A stretch of 64,000 nucleotides of DNA, from assembly GCA_009733575.1 (NCBI GenBank), contig ML769448.1, positions 124,001 to 188,000 on the forward strand, in the 5' to 3' direction. The position numbers were made by a program, and so were the translations under genes. Positions 43,977-56,330 of the stretch are shown here, piece after piece. The stretch is from Gymnopus androsaceus JB14 (taxonomy: Eukaryota; Basidiomycota; Agaricomycetes; Agaricales; Omphalotaceae). How positions within the stretch are numbered: position 1 is the first letter of the stretch; each line of letters starts with the position of its first letter. The notes under the pieces were generated by a model, which was given only the letters and a program-made list of their open reading frames with translations, searched no databases and was not told where the DNA came from.

Positions 43977-46289
43977 TTATGCAATAAGGAAGGAAGGAAC
44001 ATTCAAATGAGGGATTTTTAGCGAGTCAAGCTCCGCTAGAGTGATTTTAAAGGCTTGGACACGGTCTGGAGAGCCTTCAGCAAGCTGACGAAGGGAATGT
44101 TCACCGTGGAACTCTCGGAAATGTTGCTGGGCATTGTATTTCCAGACGGTTACTGGCTTGCCGAACGATGAGCACAAGGGACAGTGCACTGGGATATTTG
44201 TCGAAGGTGTTGTCTTTGACCACTTTGCGGCAGTACCGTACTGGAAATTAACGCTATTCTGTCCAGATTGACAGGTAGTAGTGATTTTCTTGCTGTTACG
44301 GATGCACACCAGAGTCGTTGCACATGCACCTTCTTTCGTTGAACCACAGCAGAAGCCGCAAGGCATATCCATCGATGGCTAAATACAACGCATTAAGCTG
44401 AGCAAATTACGACATTCATAAAACGTACCGGTGTATCTGGAATAGTTTTCAATACTGCCTGAGCAATATGTTCTCCGGAATGCGCCCGCAATTTCTTCGG
44501 TTCTACTCCCGCTTGGCAAATAGTGCACGTAACAAGATTATCTTTGAGGTTGACCTGTTGAATGTTATAGGCGAGAGCATCTAGAATGTTTGTATATCAA
44601 TAAAGAGACAAAGAATCAATAACAACCACTGACCTCGAGTGTTACGACCATACGGAAAGCAGACAGTATCGGGAACATGGCCTAGGACTGGTAGCTTGGC
44701 AAGATACTTGGACTCCGACGCTGATCGCCACTGCTTGTTCAGTCTCGAGCTTAGCTCTTCATGCGAAAGCTCATAAGTCATCGGAGCTCGACACTGAGTG
44801 AGGGAGGGATGAGGCGGAACCATATCGGCAGCAATTCCAACAGGTAAGATCATGTATCCTGGTAGTTTGATTAGCATCGAGCTAGGACCAATGTGCTTGT
44901 CAAAGTAGTCTGCCAGTAACGTTTGATAAGCGAGGGATATGGTGCTGAGAAAGGAGTTGTAGGAGTTCCAAATGTTCGTCAAGACGTGTTTGTGAAGTTT
45001 CGAGCCGTCGTTCAAGATTTAAATTCTAAAAAAACACAGTGGGTAAGCACGTTACCTTGGATATAAAAACAATCCGTACCTCGAGAGCTTTCTGGTTAAG
45101 TTTATCTTTCCAATGATGAATACGGGATTCGAGTTGGTGTATATTTAGGTATTTCAAGTTTGCCTTTGGATTAGCCGGCTTCAACGCGCGTTCTTTCAAT
45201 GCTTGTATCTCTGAGACAATGCCTTTGCAGCGAGAGCACGAGTCTCCATCTGCACTGCGGGAAAAGCACTGTTTCGAGCGAGCGAGAAGCTTCCCATCCT
45301 CTGTAATCCAAACCTTGAAAGTCAGCTTATGAACTGAATCTTCAGATTCTTCCCGAAGCTTCCAAGGAAAGTATGATAGACCAATATCCCATCCGGGGTC
45401 AACACCAGGACAGCGAGGTCTATGATTGAATTTTAGCAAAGAATGAAACCGGATGAATAAGATGGTAAACTCACGCAATAACTGATGGAACATAGGGCCA
45501 GGAGGTAAATAAAGGGCTGGGAGTCGAAGGAGCATGACTCGATGCAAGCGGTGAGCCAGGAGAAACACTAGCTGGTGACGAGAATGATGGACTCGGAGTA
45601 TAAGGAGTACCACTCGATGAATGAGAAAATGAAGAAAGAAAATGTTCAGGTGAATTAAGTGAATCTGGGCTCCATGAATCCATGCTTGTTGGAGAAGAAG
45701 ATGTGTAGAATGAATTAAATGAGCCCGTCCTCGATGCATTTGACGCGTTCGACGCGTTCGACGCGTTCGACACGTTGAACGATGATGACGATGAAGAAGA
45801 AGAGCAAGCGGAACTGCCAGAGTCAGAGCTTCGCTTATGTCGTTTGCCTTCTCGAGAGCCTGCGTAAGCTGGATTTCCTTTGCACGATGAAGCACGGCGA
45901 TGCTGTATGAATGCAGTCCCGTTTACTCCGACGCGCTTAATCCATCGCTCGCAATCTGGACAGTATAGCTGCCGCTGTCCCTTCTCATCTACGCCAGATT
46001 CGAACTGCGATAAATCTATGGTTTGAGAGTCATTGAGTGCGAATTTCGTGCTAGAAAGTTCATATGATTCGTAGTTTCGTTTACGTCCAAGTTCTGGTGA
46101 TAATATTACAGGGTTTTCGTGTGGATAATTAAGGGAATCGAAAGATTGTCGTGTTGCTGAATTATGATGATTTATACGGTCATTAAAGGCCGAGCTGGGA
46201 GTACTGGATCGAGTGCTTAAAGGTTGGAATGGTTCTGAAATGAAGGTGTCGCGATCTTCAGGACTAAAGTCCCCAGTTGGCATATACAA
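43977..46289 (-). CDS. Large protein of unknown function with Cys pairs at both ends
   Basis: Exon 1 (46289 to about 45471) encodes a Ser/Pro/Asn-rich disordered region with a CxxC near residue 110 (LYCPDCERWIKRVG...FIQHRRASSC, a possible zinc-ribbon or C2H-type finger), a Ser run and an (NAS)n repeat. Middle exons carry a conserved-looking globular part (RCPGVDPGWDIGLSYFPW, DSCSRCKGIVSEIQALKERA) and helices (AYQTLLADYFDKHIG). The last exons hold a Cys/His-rich end: MPCGFCCGS, then HCPLCSSFGKPV with HFREFHGEH. I do not recognise a named domain. Similar architectures recur in multigene families of mushroom-forming fungi. The arrangement suggests a DNA- or RNA-associated protein, but that is inference. 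Confidence 0.6.
45735..45772. repeat. 9-bp coding minisatellite
   Basis: About four copies of a GACGCGTTC-type unit, read on the minus strand as Asn-Ala-Ser repeats. Length variation here would change the protein without a frameshift. Confidence 0.75.
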
Positions 46290-46849
46290 GAGTGTAGGTT
46301 ATCTGTGAAGAGAGTATTGGCAAGAAAGGCATAAATTATTGGTATACTTGACACTCGGAAGAGCCACCGTCATGCAGCCAGAGGCTGCAGAGGACAGCTT
46401 GGAGAGTCGCGCAAGATTTAGGCCAATGGAAGTAAAGATATAAGTGTTATCGGATAGTTCGGGCCTGTATCGTAACTCGGACATATATCGGATCAGACAC
46501 CCCTTGCCTATTTCAGTAAGGGTGCATGATGTCTGCCGTTCAAGTGCCGAACGCCCTTGGTTCACAGTGGACATGCGCAACCCAATACAAACGGATAGTG
46601 TCGGACCTAAGCGCTAAAGTGTCGCTTATTTTTCTTCCCACAGCGTTTCACTCAAAATCCTTCGAATTGGTGGAAATTATAGCTAGGATATTCAGTAGGC
46701 TAGGTATTCCATTTTTGAAGAGCGCAAAACTCATGTAAAATACAATTATTTGTATTGTTAAGAATAGATTTCTGAAAACTAGACTCACAAGCTTTAAACC
46801 TGTACTTCTCTCATTTCTCCACAGTAATTATGGGTGTAGCTAGTGCACC

Positions 46850-47600
46850 TGGCCAAAATCTCTATATTTAATCTTAACAATACAAGGATAATGGATAATA
46901 GACTGGATTCCGATACTTAGTTTGGCCCTGACAGTCAAAGTGATGGAACCGTTGCTGAGCCTGGCAGCTGTTTTGAAAAACAGAGGCCAGCCCAGAAAAA
47001 TTCGAGTTGATTGCCGAGCCCTCGGCATCAAGTAAGCGCTAAGTAGTAAGCTGTTGCGAACTGTGGCTCAACTCTCAAAGACTGTTAGAAGTGCAATCTA
47101 CTACATACTAGGGGATAGTAATATACTTTGAGGCTCCACCGAAAGAGATACAAGGAAGGCCAACTATTCCATAACTATGCAGCCTTGTGAGTTGTCCTTG
47201 AAAAAATGGTGCTGCTGCTCTTATTAGATGTCGGACCAAATGCATCCACCTACCAATCGATAGCTCGCTGTCACGGGGATGCAGTATGCTCTTCACAAAT
47301 CCTTGCTTCCAGCTCATCTCCAGCCTCTGATTCTGCCACAGTACCAAGCCCATCCAGCCCCTGCTGCACCTCAAGCACCTACCGGTAAGCAAGAAGTCAT
47401 TTCTCGGGTGATATACACTTAGCGATAGTGGTTGCCTATGACAGAGAAATGAAGGGGAATAGCTGATTGACCGTTGTGTAACGAAGAAGAGCTGACATGG
47501 CAGAGCGCTAATGCTGAAGCGCTCATGTGCTGGCCTCGGCGATCAACTCAAGTTTTTCCTGGGCTGGCCTCCGTTTTTCGAAACAGCTGGAAGCGCCTGC
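46850..47600. repeat. Inverted pair of a 65-bp coding-like fragment
   Basis: The segment around 46965-47030 (minus: FLGWPLFFKTA) is repeated in opposite orientation at about 47540-47600 (plus: FLGWPPFFETA). The remainder of 46300-47470 shows no gene I can support. Confidence 0.45.
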
Positions 47601-47639
47601 TCACTTTCTTCGATGAGATGTTTCTGGCTCTGCCAAGGC

Positions 47640-48030
47640 ACAGAAGCTTGAACAGGCTGCATATGACACCAAGAAAGCGGCAGACCAGGTTGTAAAGAAG
47701 GTAGTGAGAGAGAAGAAGAAACTTATGCAGACACTTCAGAAGGATGAAGTGATGAAAGATGTAGTGCCGGTACTGGTTGTTAATGAAATTCGAGACAACA
47801 CTACGATACTCGTGCAGCTCAATCTGCAATTCGAATGGCACAAATGTCTTGGAAAAGACTTGGACTTACTCAAAGGTCTGTCAAAGATCAACAAGGCAGC
47901 GAAGTTGGCTGCACTAAAGATAACTGTTTCACATTATCTTGAGTGTAATGATGATTGAGGATTTGAAGAAGAAGAGGCTGGCAATGCTGAAGGACAAGAG
48001 GACTTGGACACGGACATGGTTGCAGATTAA
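47640..48030 (+). pseudogene. Degenerate coding remnant with Lys-rich coil and acidic tail
   Basis: One frame reads AAYDTKKAADQVVKKVVREK, then LLKGLSKINKAAKLAALKI, a TGA at 47956, and in the same frame an acidic tail (EEEEAGNAEGQEDLD...) to a stop at about 48030. It appears to be the 3' end of a transposon-like or host gene. The start of the 2.5-kb duplication lies inside it, so its last part also occurs at 50374-50466 and 52125-52190. Confidence 0.4.
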
Positions 48031-50373
48031 TACTGATATGTAGGAAGAAACATGCATTTGCCATGTCTTATTGACATTCATGGGTGTTTAAATACGGAGC
48101 AATCGTGGACCATCAGTATGCGCCGTTACAGCATTGGACTCAGAAGAACTGTGAATGCATATGACCATTCACAGTCCCTCTAGGTATGATGCTTAATTGG
48201 ATAATTGGATCCTATCATTCACAGATTGGCTAAAAGTATCTCGTTTGGAATTATAGCAGTGGTGTTTTTTTCACATCGAGATTCAGGCTGGGTTGAGGTT
48301 TGGGGCTGCTTTGTGGCTTGATTGGACTCCAGCGCCAATGTTATTGGCATGGATTGATTCACAGTATCATTGCACATTACTGTATTGTAATGTTCAATTA
48401 ATTATAGACCCAATGCCTGTTGACACCTGGTTGAGTTTTCACCGGCGTACCCTCCTTGTACACTAGATTTCACCGGCTTCTTTTACGTTAGAATTTCTGT
48501 AACATCAACTCAGCACACCTGGACTTGGTATCTGGTATTGTTACGGTCCTGTTGGAGCAAAGTGACTATACCCAAAGATGATAAGATGCCCATCGGACAA
48601 GGCCAGGCCAACCGGAACCATCAGACAATCAGTGATAAACTCTTCCCTGATTTACCATTGCACAAATTGGAACAGGATCTATGTAGAAGGTGAGTTATGG
48701 TACTTACTTATCTGTTCATGCAAACAGTTTCAATCCGTACTAATTGGAGCCCTCTGTTATTTTTGTGTAGTCAAACCATAGGATCTGCTGGGATCAAGTA
48801 AAATTGTATCTTACTGCCATTGATTTTGGCTTATGTTTTTCAGATTGCATATAACATTTCACCATTGGCAACACCTTGGTGGGCCAACTGTATTATTTAT
48901 TTTCTGGATACTAATAGTACATGGTTACATCCTACCAATGTTGCTTTTGCATTTGTGTTATTCCACTGCAAGTGCCCTTCTGAAATACTTGAATGTGCTT
49001 TGTAGGGCGCCTATTTACTTGCATGCTTCGGTGCAATGAGTTATATTATTATAGTAGTTTCTTTCCATGCTTTGCTTTGCTTAAACGGAATGGACATTGT
49101 ATTAGTCTTCCTTCCTCCATGGCCTCAACATCCACAATGAAGTGAAGCTTGCGCACTGCAGCCAGGCCATAAAATATTGCATGAAATACTCTAAGATGAA
49201 TGTTGATACGCCGATTTTTCGGCTAAGGCTAGAACTGCACAGAACCAATAATCCTAGGTTCTGTTAGTAATAAAACATGGTCAATAAGAGAACTATAGTG
49301 AGCCCGAGCTGATAGTTAAAATCTACCGAGGACCTATTCTACCCAAGAGGTTGTAGAGTAACGGTACGTGCAATGGTACCATACTTAACTTTGTGAATGT
49401 GCCTCGATCAAAGTCCTATGCGCAGTATGGTGTAGCGAGGCAAGCTTGTTGGATAACAAGTTGCTGATTGAGGCAGATAAATGAGCCCACATACCAGTTA
49501 TACCAGGCTAGGTCATTGAAGGATATACCCAAGGGATCGAAGTCTTAACGAGGCATCGCTCTCCCACGATCAGCTCACCGAGGAGTCTAAACGACACTCA
49601 AGTTTATTAAACAAAGCAAGGTGGACCGAGGTGAGGAAGTACCCTAAACGGGTGCCCTCAAAGTTGATGCTTGCTGGAAAGCGCCCAGGCAGATAGCCGG
49701 GCAGTCCAACACGGCCACAATGACCCACTTGCTGTAGCTACTTCTAGAGCACGGAAGGACCAAGAGTGTTTCTATCTGAGCCTCAGCGTTTTACCAAGAT
49801 CCATATGCTACCAGGCATCTAGACTCGAAGACCGCGCCGAACTAGGAATAATAACCAGTCTCCCATTGGCAAGGAAAAACATAGAAATACTTCCAAAGGC
49901 TGTTCTGCTAAAAGGAACTGGCGAGCCTTGTAAAAAGGCAAATGACTCAAGTCAATTTGGACTAAAATCCCAACAGTCAACCCAATCAAGGAAGACAAAC
50001 GAACGAGGCAGGAAGAAGTCGGAGCAAACCAAGTATACAGCATATATGGACATTATTTATCTTTTTCTTATTTTACTTACTCTGTTTCATCCTATCTTGC
50101 TCAGTTTCTCTCATTTTCCTATTTCATATATCTCGCTCAGTATATAAGGGTAGCTATTCTATCTCGGAATGACAAGTAGACTTGATACCTGAAACGCAGT
50201 TCTATCTTAGGACCTGTAGTGATTTTACACGCTCAGACGCCGTCTGCATTGTCCTCTGCAACCTTTGAAATAGGTGGCCTTCTTGTAACCTCGATAATAC
50301 TGAGGCTGTTCATTCTACTTCCCAGTATTAAGTCAAGCATTCCTGGTTTTCATCTCGAAGAGAGGTCACATCA
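47873..50373 (+). repeat. 2.5-kb head-to-tail repeat, unit 1
   Basis: Begins AAGGTCTGTCAAAG and ends GAGGTCACATCA. The same sequence follows immediately as unit 2. The unit contains the acidic-tail remnant and then mostly non-coding, intron-like or transposon-like sequence with short frames. CAGTATATAAGG near 50136 is a TATA-like motif, and a long A+T-rich stretch surrounds it. No domain was recognised in the unit. TCA is found at all three unit borders, a possible microhomology for the duplication. Confidence 0.85.
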
Positions 50374-50466
50374 AAGGTCTGTCAAAGATCAACAAGGCAG
50401 CGAAGTTGGCTGCACTAAAGATAACTGTTTCACATTATCTTGAGTGTAATGATGATTGAGGATTTG

Positions 50467-52124
50467 CATCAGCATTTGTCGACAAATATAAACCGTATGA
50501 TCCGGTATAAAATTATGCAATTATGCGTGATTATACAGCCTTCGGACCATATAAATAAAATCCCGAGTGCATAAACAGTATACACATTCATACAATTTCA
50601 TACACCGTTATACGCTGACCTCCTGCGGGTTATTGCCTGTTTATACATCGGATTATACATAATTATACATTCTCATGTGGTCCATTATACAGGCTTGTAC
50701 CCATCATTTATGCTGGGGTCGCAACCAAGCATTTTAGAAAGGAATAGAAAATTAAATTTATTGCAGACAGTCATAACTCGCATAACAAGGATAGTACAAT
50801 AAAAGGGATACAAATATACCGTAGTTCTACGTATGTCTGTATTTGTCCAGTTCTGTCTGATGCTCCCTATCCCAGCCACCCATGCACATTGAGAAAGAGA
50901 AAATGCAGCCTTTCATTGGGGGGGCATTAGCGTAATCAGTATCGGCAACAGTAAAAAGTCCATACCAGTGAAAAGGCAAATGAATGATGATGAGTCAGTA
51001 AGCACGGCAGGACAGGTAACGTACATAAGTACAACCTGTAGGAACAAAGATTTAGCATCGAGTTGTCAATAGTAGTAAGGAAGCAACACACCATTCATTC
51101 CGAATCATGCCTGCATTCTCTTTGTATGGATTGGTATCAATGGCCGTTTGGTCATGAGGCTTGCATGTGCAGAGTGAGGAAGTAAAGTGTGAAGGATGAG
51201 AGGTCAAGGTGGAACAATCGAGGGTGGGACGGAGCCGGAATGGAAATCAGTCATGGTTGTTCCAAAGAGGCCCAAAGGGTCGTGGCTGGAAAGAGTCAGC
51301 CATGAGAAATGTCTCAGTAAGACTATGAACAAGGGAAAAATTTGAGAATGAGACTTACTGGGCATTCACGCTTATGCTTGTCGAGCCATATTTGAATGTC
51401 AGTGACATTCAAAGTAGAAGAACAATTGACAAACCTGAGAAAAATATTCAGTAACAAATTAATCAAAAGGGAAACAGAAAACCTTTTCACAGTGACAGCC
51501 AGTCGCAGGCCAGTCGCATGTTGTAGGACCAAGATGCAGGACAAGAGGAAAGACAAAAAAGAGTGGCTTGAGTCCACGTGAGACTGTACAGCTGCTAGTG
51601 CGGAGTTCGGAGTTTGAACTGACTTGGGAGGGTTTTTTTCCAATAAGTACACGCTGGCTGTCTCCTGCGGCGTCTCCTTCCTTCTCTGCTTTTCTTTGCT
51701 TGAACTTGAGTTCAAAGCTGCAATACATGTTGCTTTGGTGCACTTATGACATAATTAAATGCCAGTATTGGTTTCTAGATGTGCAAACCCTCTCTAGATG
51801 AATACATGTAGTAATGTATGGTGATGTAAAAGAACTACAAGTGGAAATAATAAGTAGTAATGGTTTCTAGATGTGCAAACCCTCTCTAGATGAATACATG
51901 TAGTAATGTATGGTGATGTAAAAGAACTACAAGTGGAAATAATAAGTAGTAATGGTTTTTTCGCCTGTATAAATGTGTTTAAAATTAGTATAAACAGTTT
52001 ATACCAATTATACGATGCGTATAAATGATCGGAAATTGACCGTTGTATGATGGCGCATGATTGCGCATAATGCTTATACCATTATACCATTTATACCAAT
52101 TATAGATTGGGGGAAATGCTGATG
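50467..52124. mobile_element. 1.66-kb TIR DNA transposon (non-autonomous)
   Basis: Starts CATCAGCATTT and ends AAATGCTGATG, an exact 11-bp terminal inverted repeat. Unit 1 shows the empty site (GGATTTGAAGAAG). The filled site reads ...GGATTTG, element, TGAAGAAG..., so TG is duplicated. Both subterminal regions are rich in TATAC/GTATA motifs. The interior holds no transposase, only short unsupported frames, plus a 92-bp tandem repeat. I cannot assign a superfamily. Confidence 0.8.
51769..51952. repeat. 92-bp tandem repeat, two copies
   Basis: 51769-51860 and 51861-51952 are identical by eye, beginning TGGTTTCTAGATGTGC, inside the TIR transposon. A third copy is started (TGGTTT) and then diverges. 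Confidence 0.9.
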
Positions 52125-54828
52125 TGAAGAAGAAGAGGCTGGCAATGCTGAAGGACAAGAGGACTTGGACACGGACATGGTTGTAGATTAATACTGATAT
52201 GTAGGAAGAAACATGCATTTGCCATGTCTTATTGACATTCATGGGCATTTAAATACAGAGCAATCGCGGACCATCAGTAAGCACCGTTACAGCATTGGAC
52301 TCAGAAGAACTGTGAATGCATATGACCATTCACAGTCCCTCTAGGTATGATGCTTAATTGGATAATTGGATCCTATCATTCACAGATTGGCTAAAAGTAT
52401 CTCATTTGGAATTATAGCAGTGGATGTTTTTTTCACATCGAGATTCAGGCTAGGGTTGAGGTTTGGGGCTGCTTTGTGGCTTGATTGGACTCCAGCGCCA
52501 ATGTTATTGGCATGGATTGATTCACAGTATCATTGCACATTACTGTATTGTAATAGTTCAATTAATTATAGACCCAATGCCTGTTGACACCTGGTTGAGT
52601 TTTCACCGGCGTACCCTCCTTGTACACTAGATTTCACCGGCTTCTTTTACATTAGAATTTCTGTAATCATCAACTCAGCACACCTGGACTTGGTATCTGG
52701 TATTGTTACGGTCCTGTTGGAGCAAAGCGACTATACCCAAAGATGATAAGATGCCCATCGGACAAGGCCAGGCCAACCGGAACCATCAGACAATCAGTGA
52801 TAAACTCTTCCCTGATTTACCATTGCAAAAATTGGAACAGGATCTATGTAGAAGGTGAGTTATGGTACTTACTTATCTGTTCGATGCAAACAGTTTCAAT
52901 CCGTACTAATTGGAGCCCTCTGTTATTTTTGTGTAGTCAAACCATAGGATCTGACTGGGATCAAGTAAAATTGTATCTTACTGCCATTGATTTTGGCTTA
53001 TGTTTTTCAGATTGCATATAACATTTCACCATTGGCAACACCTTGGTGGGCCAACTGTATTATTTATTTTCTGGATACTAATAGTACATGGTTACATCCT
53101 ACCAATGTTGCTTTTGCATTTGTGTTATTCCACTGCAAGTGCCCTTCTGAAATACTTGAATGTGCTTTGTAGGGCGCCTATTTACTTGCATGCTTCGGTG
53201 CAATGAGTTATATTATTATAGTAGTTTCTTTCCATGCTTTGCTTTGCTTAAACGGAATGACATTGTATTAGTCTTCCTTCCTCCATGGCCTCAACATCCA
53301 CAATGAAGTGAAGCTTGCGCACTGCAGCCAGGCCATAAAATATTGCATGAAATACTCTAAGATGAATGTTGATACGCCGATTTTTCGGCTAAGGCTAGAA
53401 CTGCACAGAACCAATAATCCTAGGTTCTGTTAGTAATAAAACATGGTCAATAAGAGAACTATAGTGAGCCCGAGCTGATAGTTAAAATCTACCGAGGACC
53501 TATTCTACCCAAGAGGTTGTAGAGTAACGGTACGTGCAATGGTACCATACTTAACTTTGTGAATGTGCCTCAGATCAAAGTCCTATGCGCAGTATGGTGT
53601 AGCGAGGCAAGCTTGTTGGATAACAAGTTGCTGATTGAGGCAGATAAATGAGCCCACATACCAGTTATACCAGGCTAGGTCATTGAAGGATATACCCAAG
53701 GGATCGAAGTCTTAACGAGGCATCGCTTCCACGATCAGCTCACCGAGGAGTCTAAACGACACTCAAGTTTATTAAACAAAGCAAGGTGGACCGAGGTGAG
53801 GAAGTACCCTAACGGGTGCCCTCAAAGTTGATGCTTGCTGGAAAGCACCCAGGCAGATAGCCGTGGCAGTCCAATGCGGCCACATGACCCACTTGCTGTA
53901 GCTACTTCTAGAGCACGGAAGGACCAAGGAGTGTTTCTATCCGAGCCTCAGCGTTTTACCGAGATCCATATGCTACCAGGCATCTAGACTCGAGACCGCG
54001 CGGAACTAGGGATAATAACCAGTCTCCCATTGGCAAGGAAAAACATAGAAATACTTCCGAGGGCTGTTCTGCTAAAGGAACTGGCGAGCCTTGTAAAAAG
54101 GCAAATGACTCGAGTCGATTCAGACCAAAATCCCAAAAGTCGACCCAATCAAGGAAGACAAACGAACAAGGCAGGAAAATGTCGAGGCAAAACCATAGTA
54201 TACACACATATATGGACATTATTTATCTTTTTCTATTTTACTTACTCTGTTTCATCCTATCTTGCTCAGTTTCTCTCATTTTCCTATTTTTATATATCTT
54301 GCTCAGTATATAAGGGTAGCTATTCTATCTCGGAATGACAAGTTAGACTTGATACCTGAAATGCAGTTCTATCTTAGGACCTGTAGTGATTCGTACATGC
54401 TCAGACGCATCTGCATTGTCCTCTGCAACCTTTGAAATGGGTGGCCTTCTTGTAACCTCAATAATACTGAGGCTGTTCATTCTACTTCCTGGCTATTAAG
54501 TCGAGCATTCCTGGTTTTCATCTCGAAGAGAGGTCACATCAGTCTTAGGACCACAGGTGGAGCCTAACATGCACACCTCGACGAGCCTGTTGTTGATTAG
54601 GAAAGGTCTTGGACCCAAGTGTCGGCTTGGTCTAGTTTTAGGGAGGAAGCTTCTCGGAGTGTTACCTAGCTTTACCAACAGATTCTACCCCTTGCCTGCT
54701 CTTTGCTGAGTGTGTTAAAAACGCCTACTTGAGTGACTTGCGCAGTGGTTGTATAAGCTTGTTAGGTAACTCGCGGAAAATCCCTGAGAGTTGGAGTATC
54801 ATTGCGCGGCAACGTAAAGGCTCCCGAG

Positions 54829-54940
54829 ATACGCAAAGTTGTTTGTTGAGTTGGTGCACTTGACCCATGCTTTGGTGTTTCACTGTGGATACGCAAAGTT
54901 GTTTGTTGAGTCGGCGTACTTGACCCGTGCTTTGGTGTTT
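54829..54940. repeat. 60-bp tandem repeat, two copies
   Basis: GATACGCAAAGTTGTTTGTTGAG at 54829 recurs at 54889 and both run to TTTGGTGTTT. The differences are mostly C/T exchanges. Confidence 0.85.
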
Positions 54941-55194
54941 GCTTTCCCCTTGATTAGTTCAGTGTGTTGTTGTACATTAGTTGGCTTTTCAAAACCTCCC
55001 TCCAAATATAAAAACTTGTTCATTGCGCACTATCTGTGTCAACTGTCAAGTGCTTTACTCTTCGAATCAATTAGTAGTCAAGGGAACCTTCGACAACCTC
55101 CTTCCTCGCATTAAATTAAACCTTTTGGATTGTATCTGATTGGGGTGATTGTTGTTTGGTTGGTTTTCATACCTTACCACAAATCTAACTCATC

Positions 55195-55534
55195 AACGTA
55201 ACGATAAACGATTAGAAAATCAATATGAATTTCTCATGAAAAAATGATGATTTCTTGCGTGACAACTACTACGAAATTAACAAAGAAATTTTTTGACAAT
55301 GGTACATGAAAATCTTTATGTTTTGCACCTGAAAAATAAAACGGCCACTCACCGGCTCTGCGGGTCTCACCAGGTGCTGAGTGGCCGTTTTATTTCTCAG
55401 GTGCAAAACATAAAGATTTTCGCATGCCATTGTCAAAAAATTTCTTTGTTAATTTTGTAGTAGTTGTCATGTGAGAAATCATCATTGTTTCATGAGAAAT
55501 TCATATTGGTTTTCTAATCATTTATCATTACGTT
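55195..55534. mobile_element. 340-bp foldback element
   Basis: The left arm (55195-55351) and right arm (55378-55534) are inverted copies of about 157 bp with few mismatches and a 26-nt loop containing CCGGCTCTGCGGGTCTCACC. Examples of matching blocks are GAATTTCTCATG / CATGAGAAATTC and AAAACGGCCACTCA / TGAGTGGCCGTTTT. Non-coding. Transcribed, it would form a very long hairpin. I could not find a clear target duplication. Confidence 0.85.
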
Positions 55535-55913
55535 TATCTTAGAGTATTTCATGCGATATTTTATGGCCTGGCCGCAGTGTCGTCTATCTGCTTGCACTTT
55601 TGCTTGGAGAGTCACTTAGATGTAATATTGATATACTTTATCACATCCAAGTCTGGAGTGCTAGAAATTAGTTTCAATGCATGTAAATTGTTCTACATAG
55701 TACACATGTATTTCGTGACCCTTCATGACCTGGTTGGCCTAGCTTTACCCAACCACTGCAATGAGTGACTGCCACGCGGGCGGCGGAAGCGTTGGAACTA
55801 TATACACACATCAGACAGATTGTTGGTGTATATTCGAGTCTGCCTAGGGGAGACTACGTTGGAACTTGGCCCGCCACTAAGTCTTTATTGATATCTCCAT
55901 TCCATAAATTTGC

Positions 55914-56303
55914 CATTACTGTACCATTTTGACCAAAAGTTCAGTCACACGTCACTTAGGCTCAAAATGAACAGTTCATGGGAGGGTATCACTGGTCATT
56001 TTGGGCTGTGAACACCATGACAACTGAAATAAAATATATATTTTAAAAAATATTCCTCCAAAATGGTAAAAAAGTTCTTAAAAACACTCAAATTAGCCTT
56101 GATTTACCTACAAACAAAGCCATTTCTTGCTTCAAAACAAGAAATCCACCATATCATGAACTAGAAGGACAGGTGGACTTAATGCCAGTGAACAGTTCAC
56201 AGATTGGTCACAGGTCACCGCACTTTGTGAACACTGATTTTTCTGAACAGTAGAGGTCACGCGTCACATACCATGAACTTTTGGTTGAAACGGTACAGTA
56301 ATG
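55914..56303. mobile_element. MITE-like element, about 390 bp
   Basis: Ends are inverted repeats: CATTACTGTACC...ACCAAAAGTTCA at the left, and its complement TGAACTTTTGGT...GGTACAGTAATG at the right, with an imperfect extension covering a TCACACGTCAC-like block. No ORF. Confidence 0.65.
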
Positions 56304-56330
56304 CCACTAAAAAGTACACTGAGAATATTC

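Larger units (their letters stand above)
50374..54541 (+). repeat. 2.5-kb head-to-tail repeat, unit 2 (with insertion)
   Basis: Nearly identical to unit 1 over 50374-50466 and 52125-54541, interrupted by the TIR element at 50467-52124. Without the insertion its length is about 2.51 kb. Differences from unit 1 include a number of CpG versus TpG/CpA exchanges and single-base indels. Confidence 0.85.

Noticed and set aside
49250..50350. Possible LTR (TATA-like CAGTATATAAGG, repeated in both 2.5-kb units)
   Set aside because: No paired terminal repeats, primer-binding site or reverse transcriptase. The repetition is explained by the tandem duplication.
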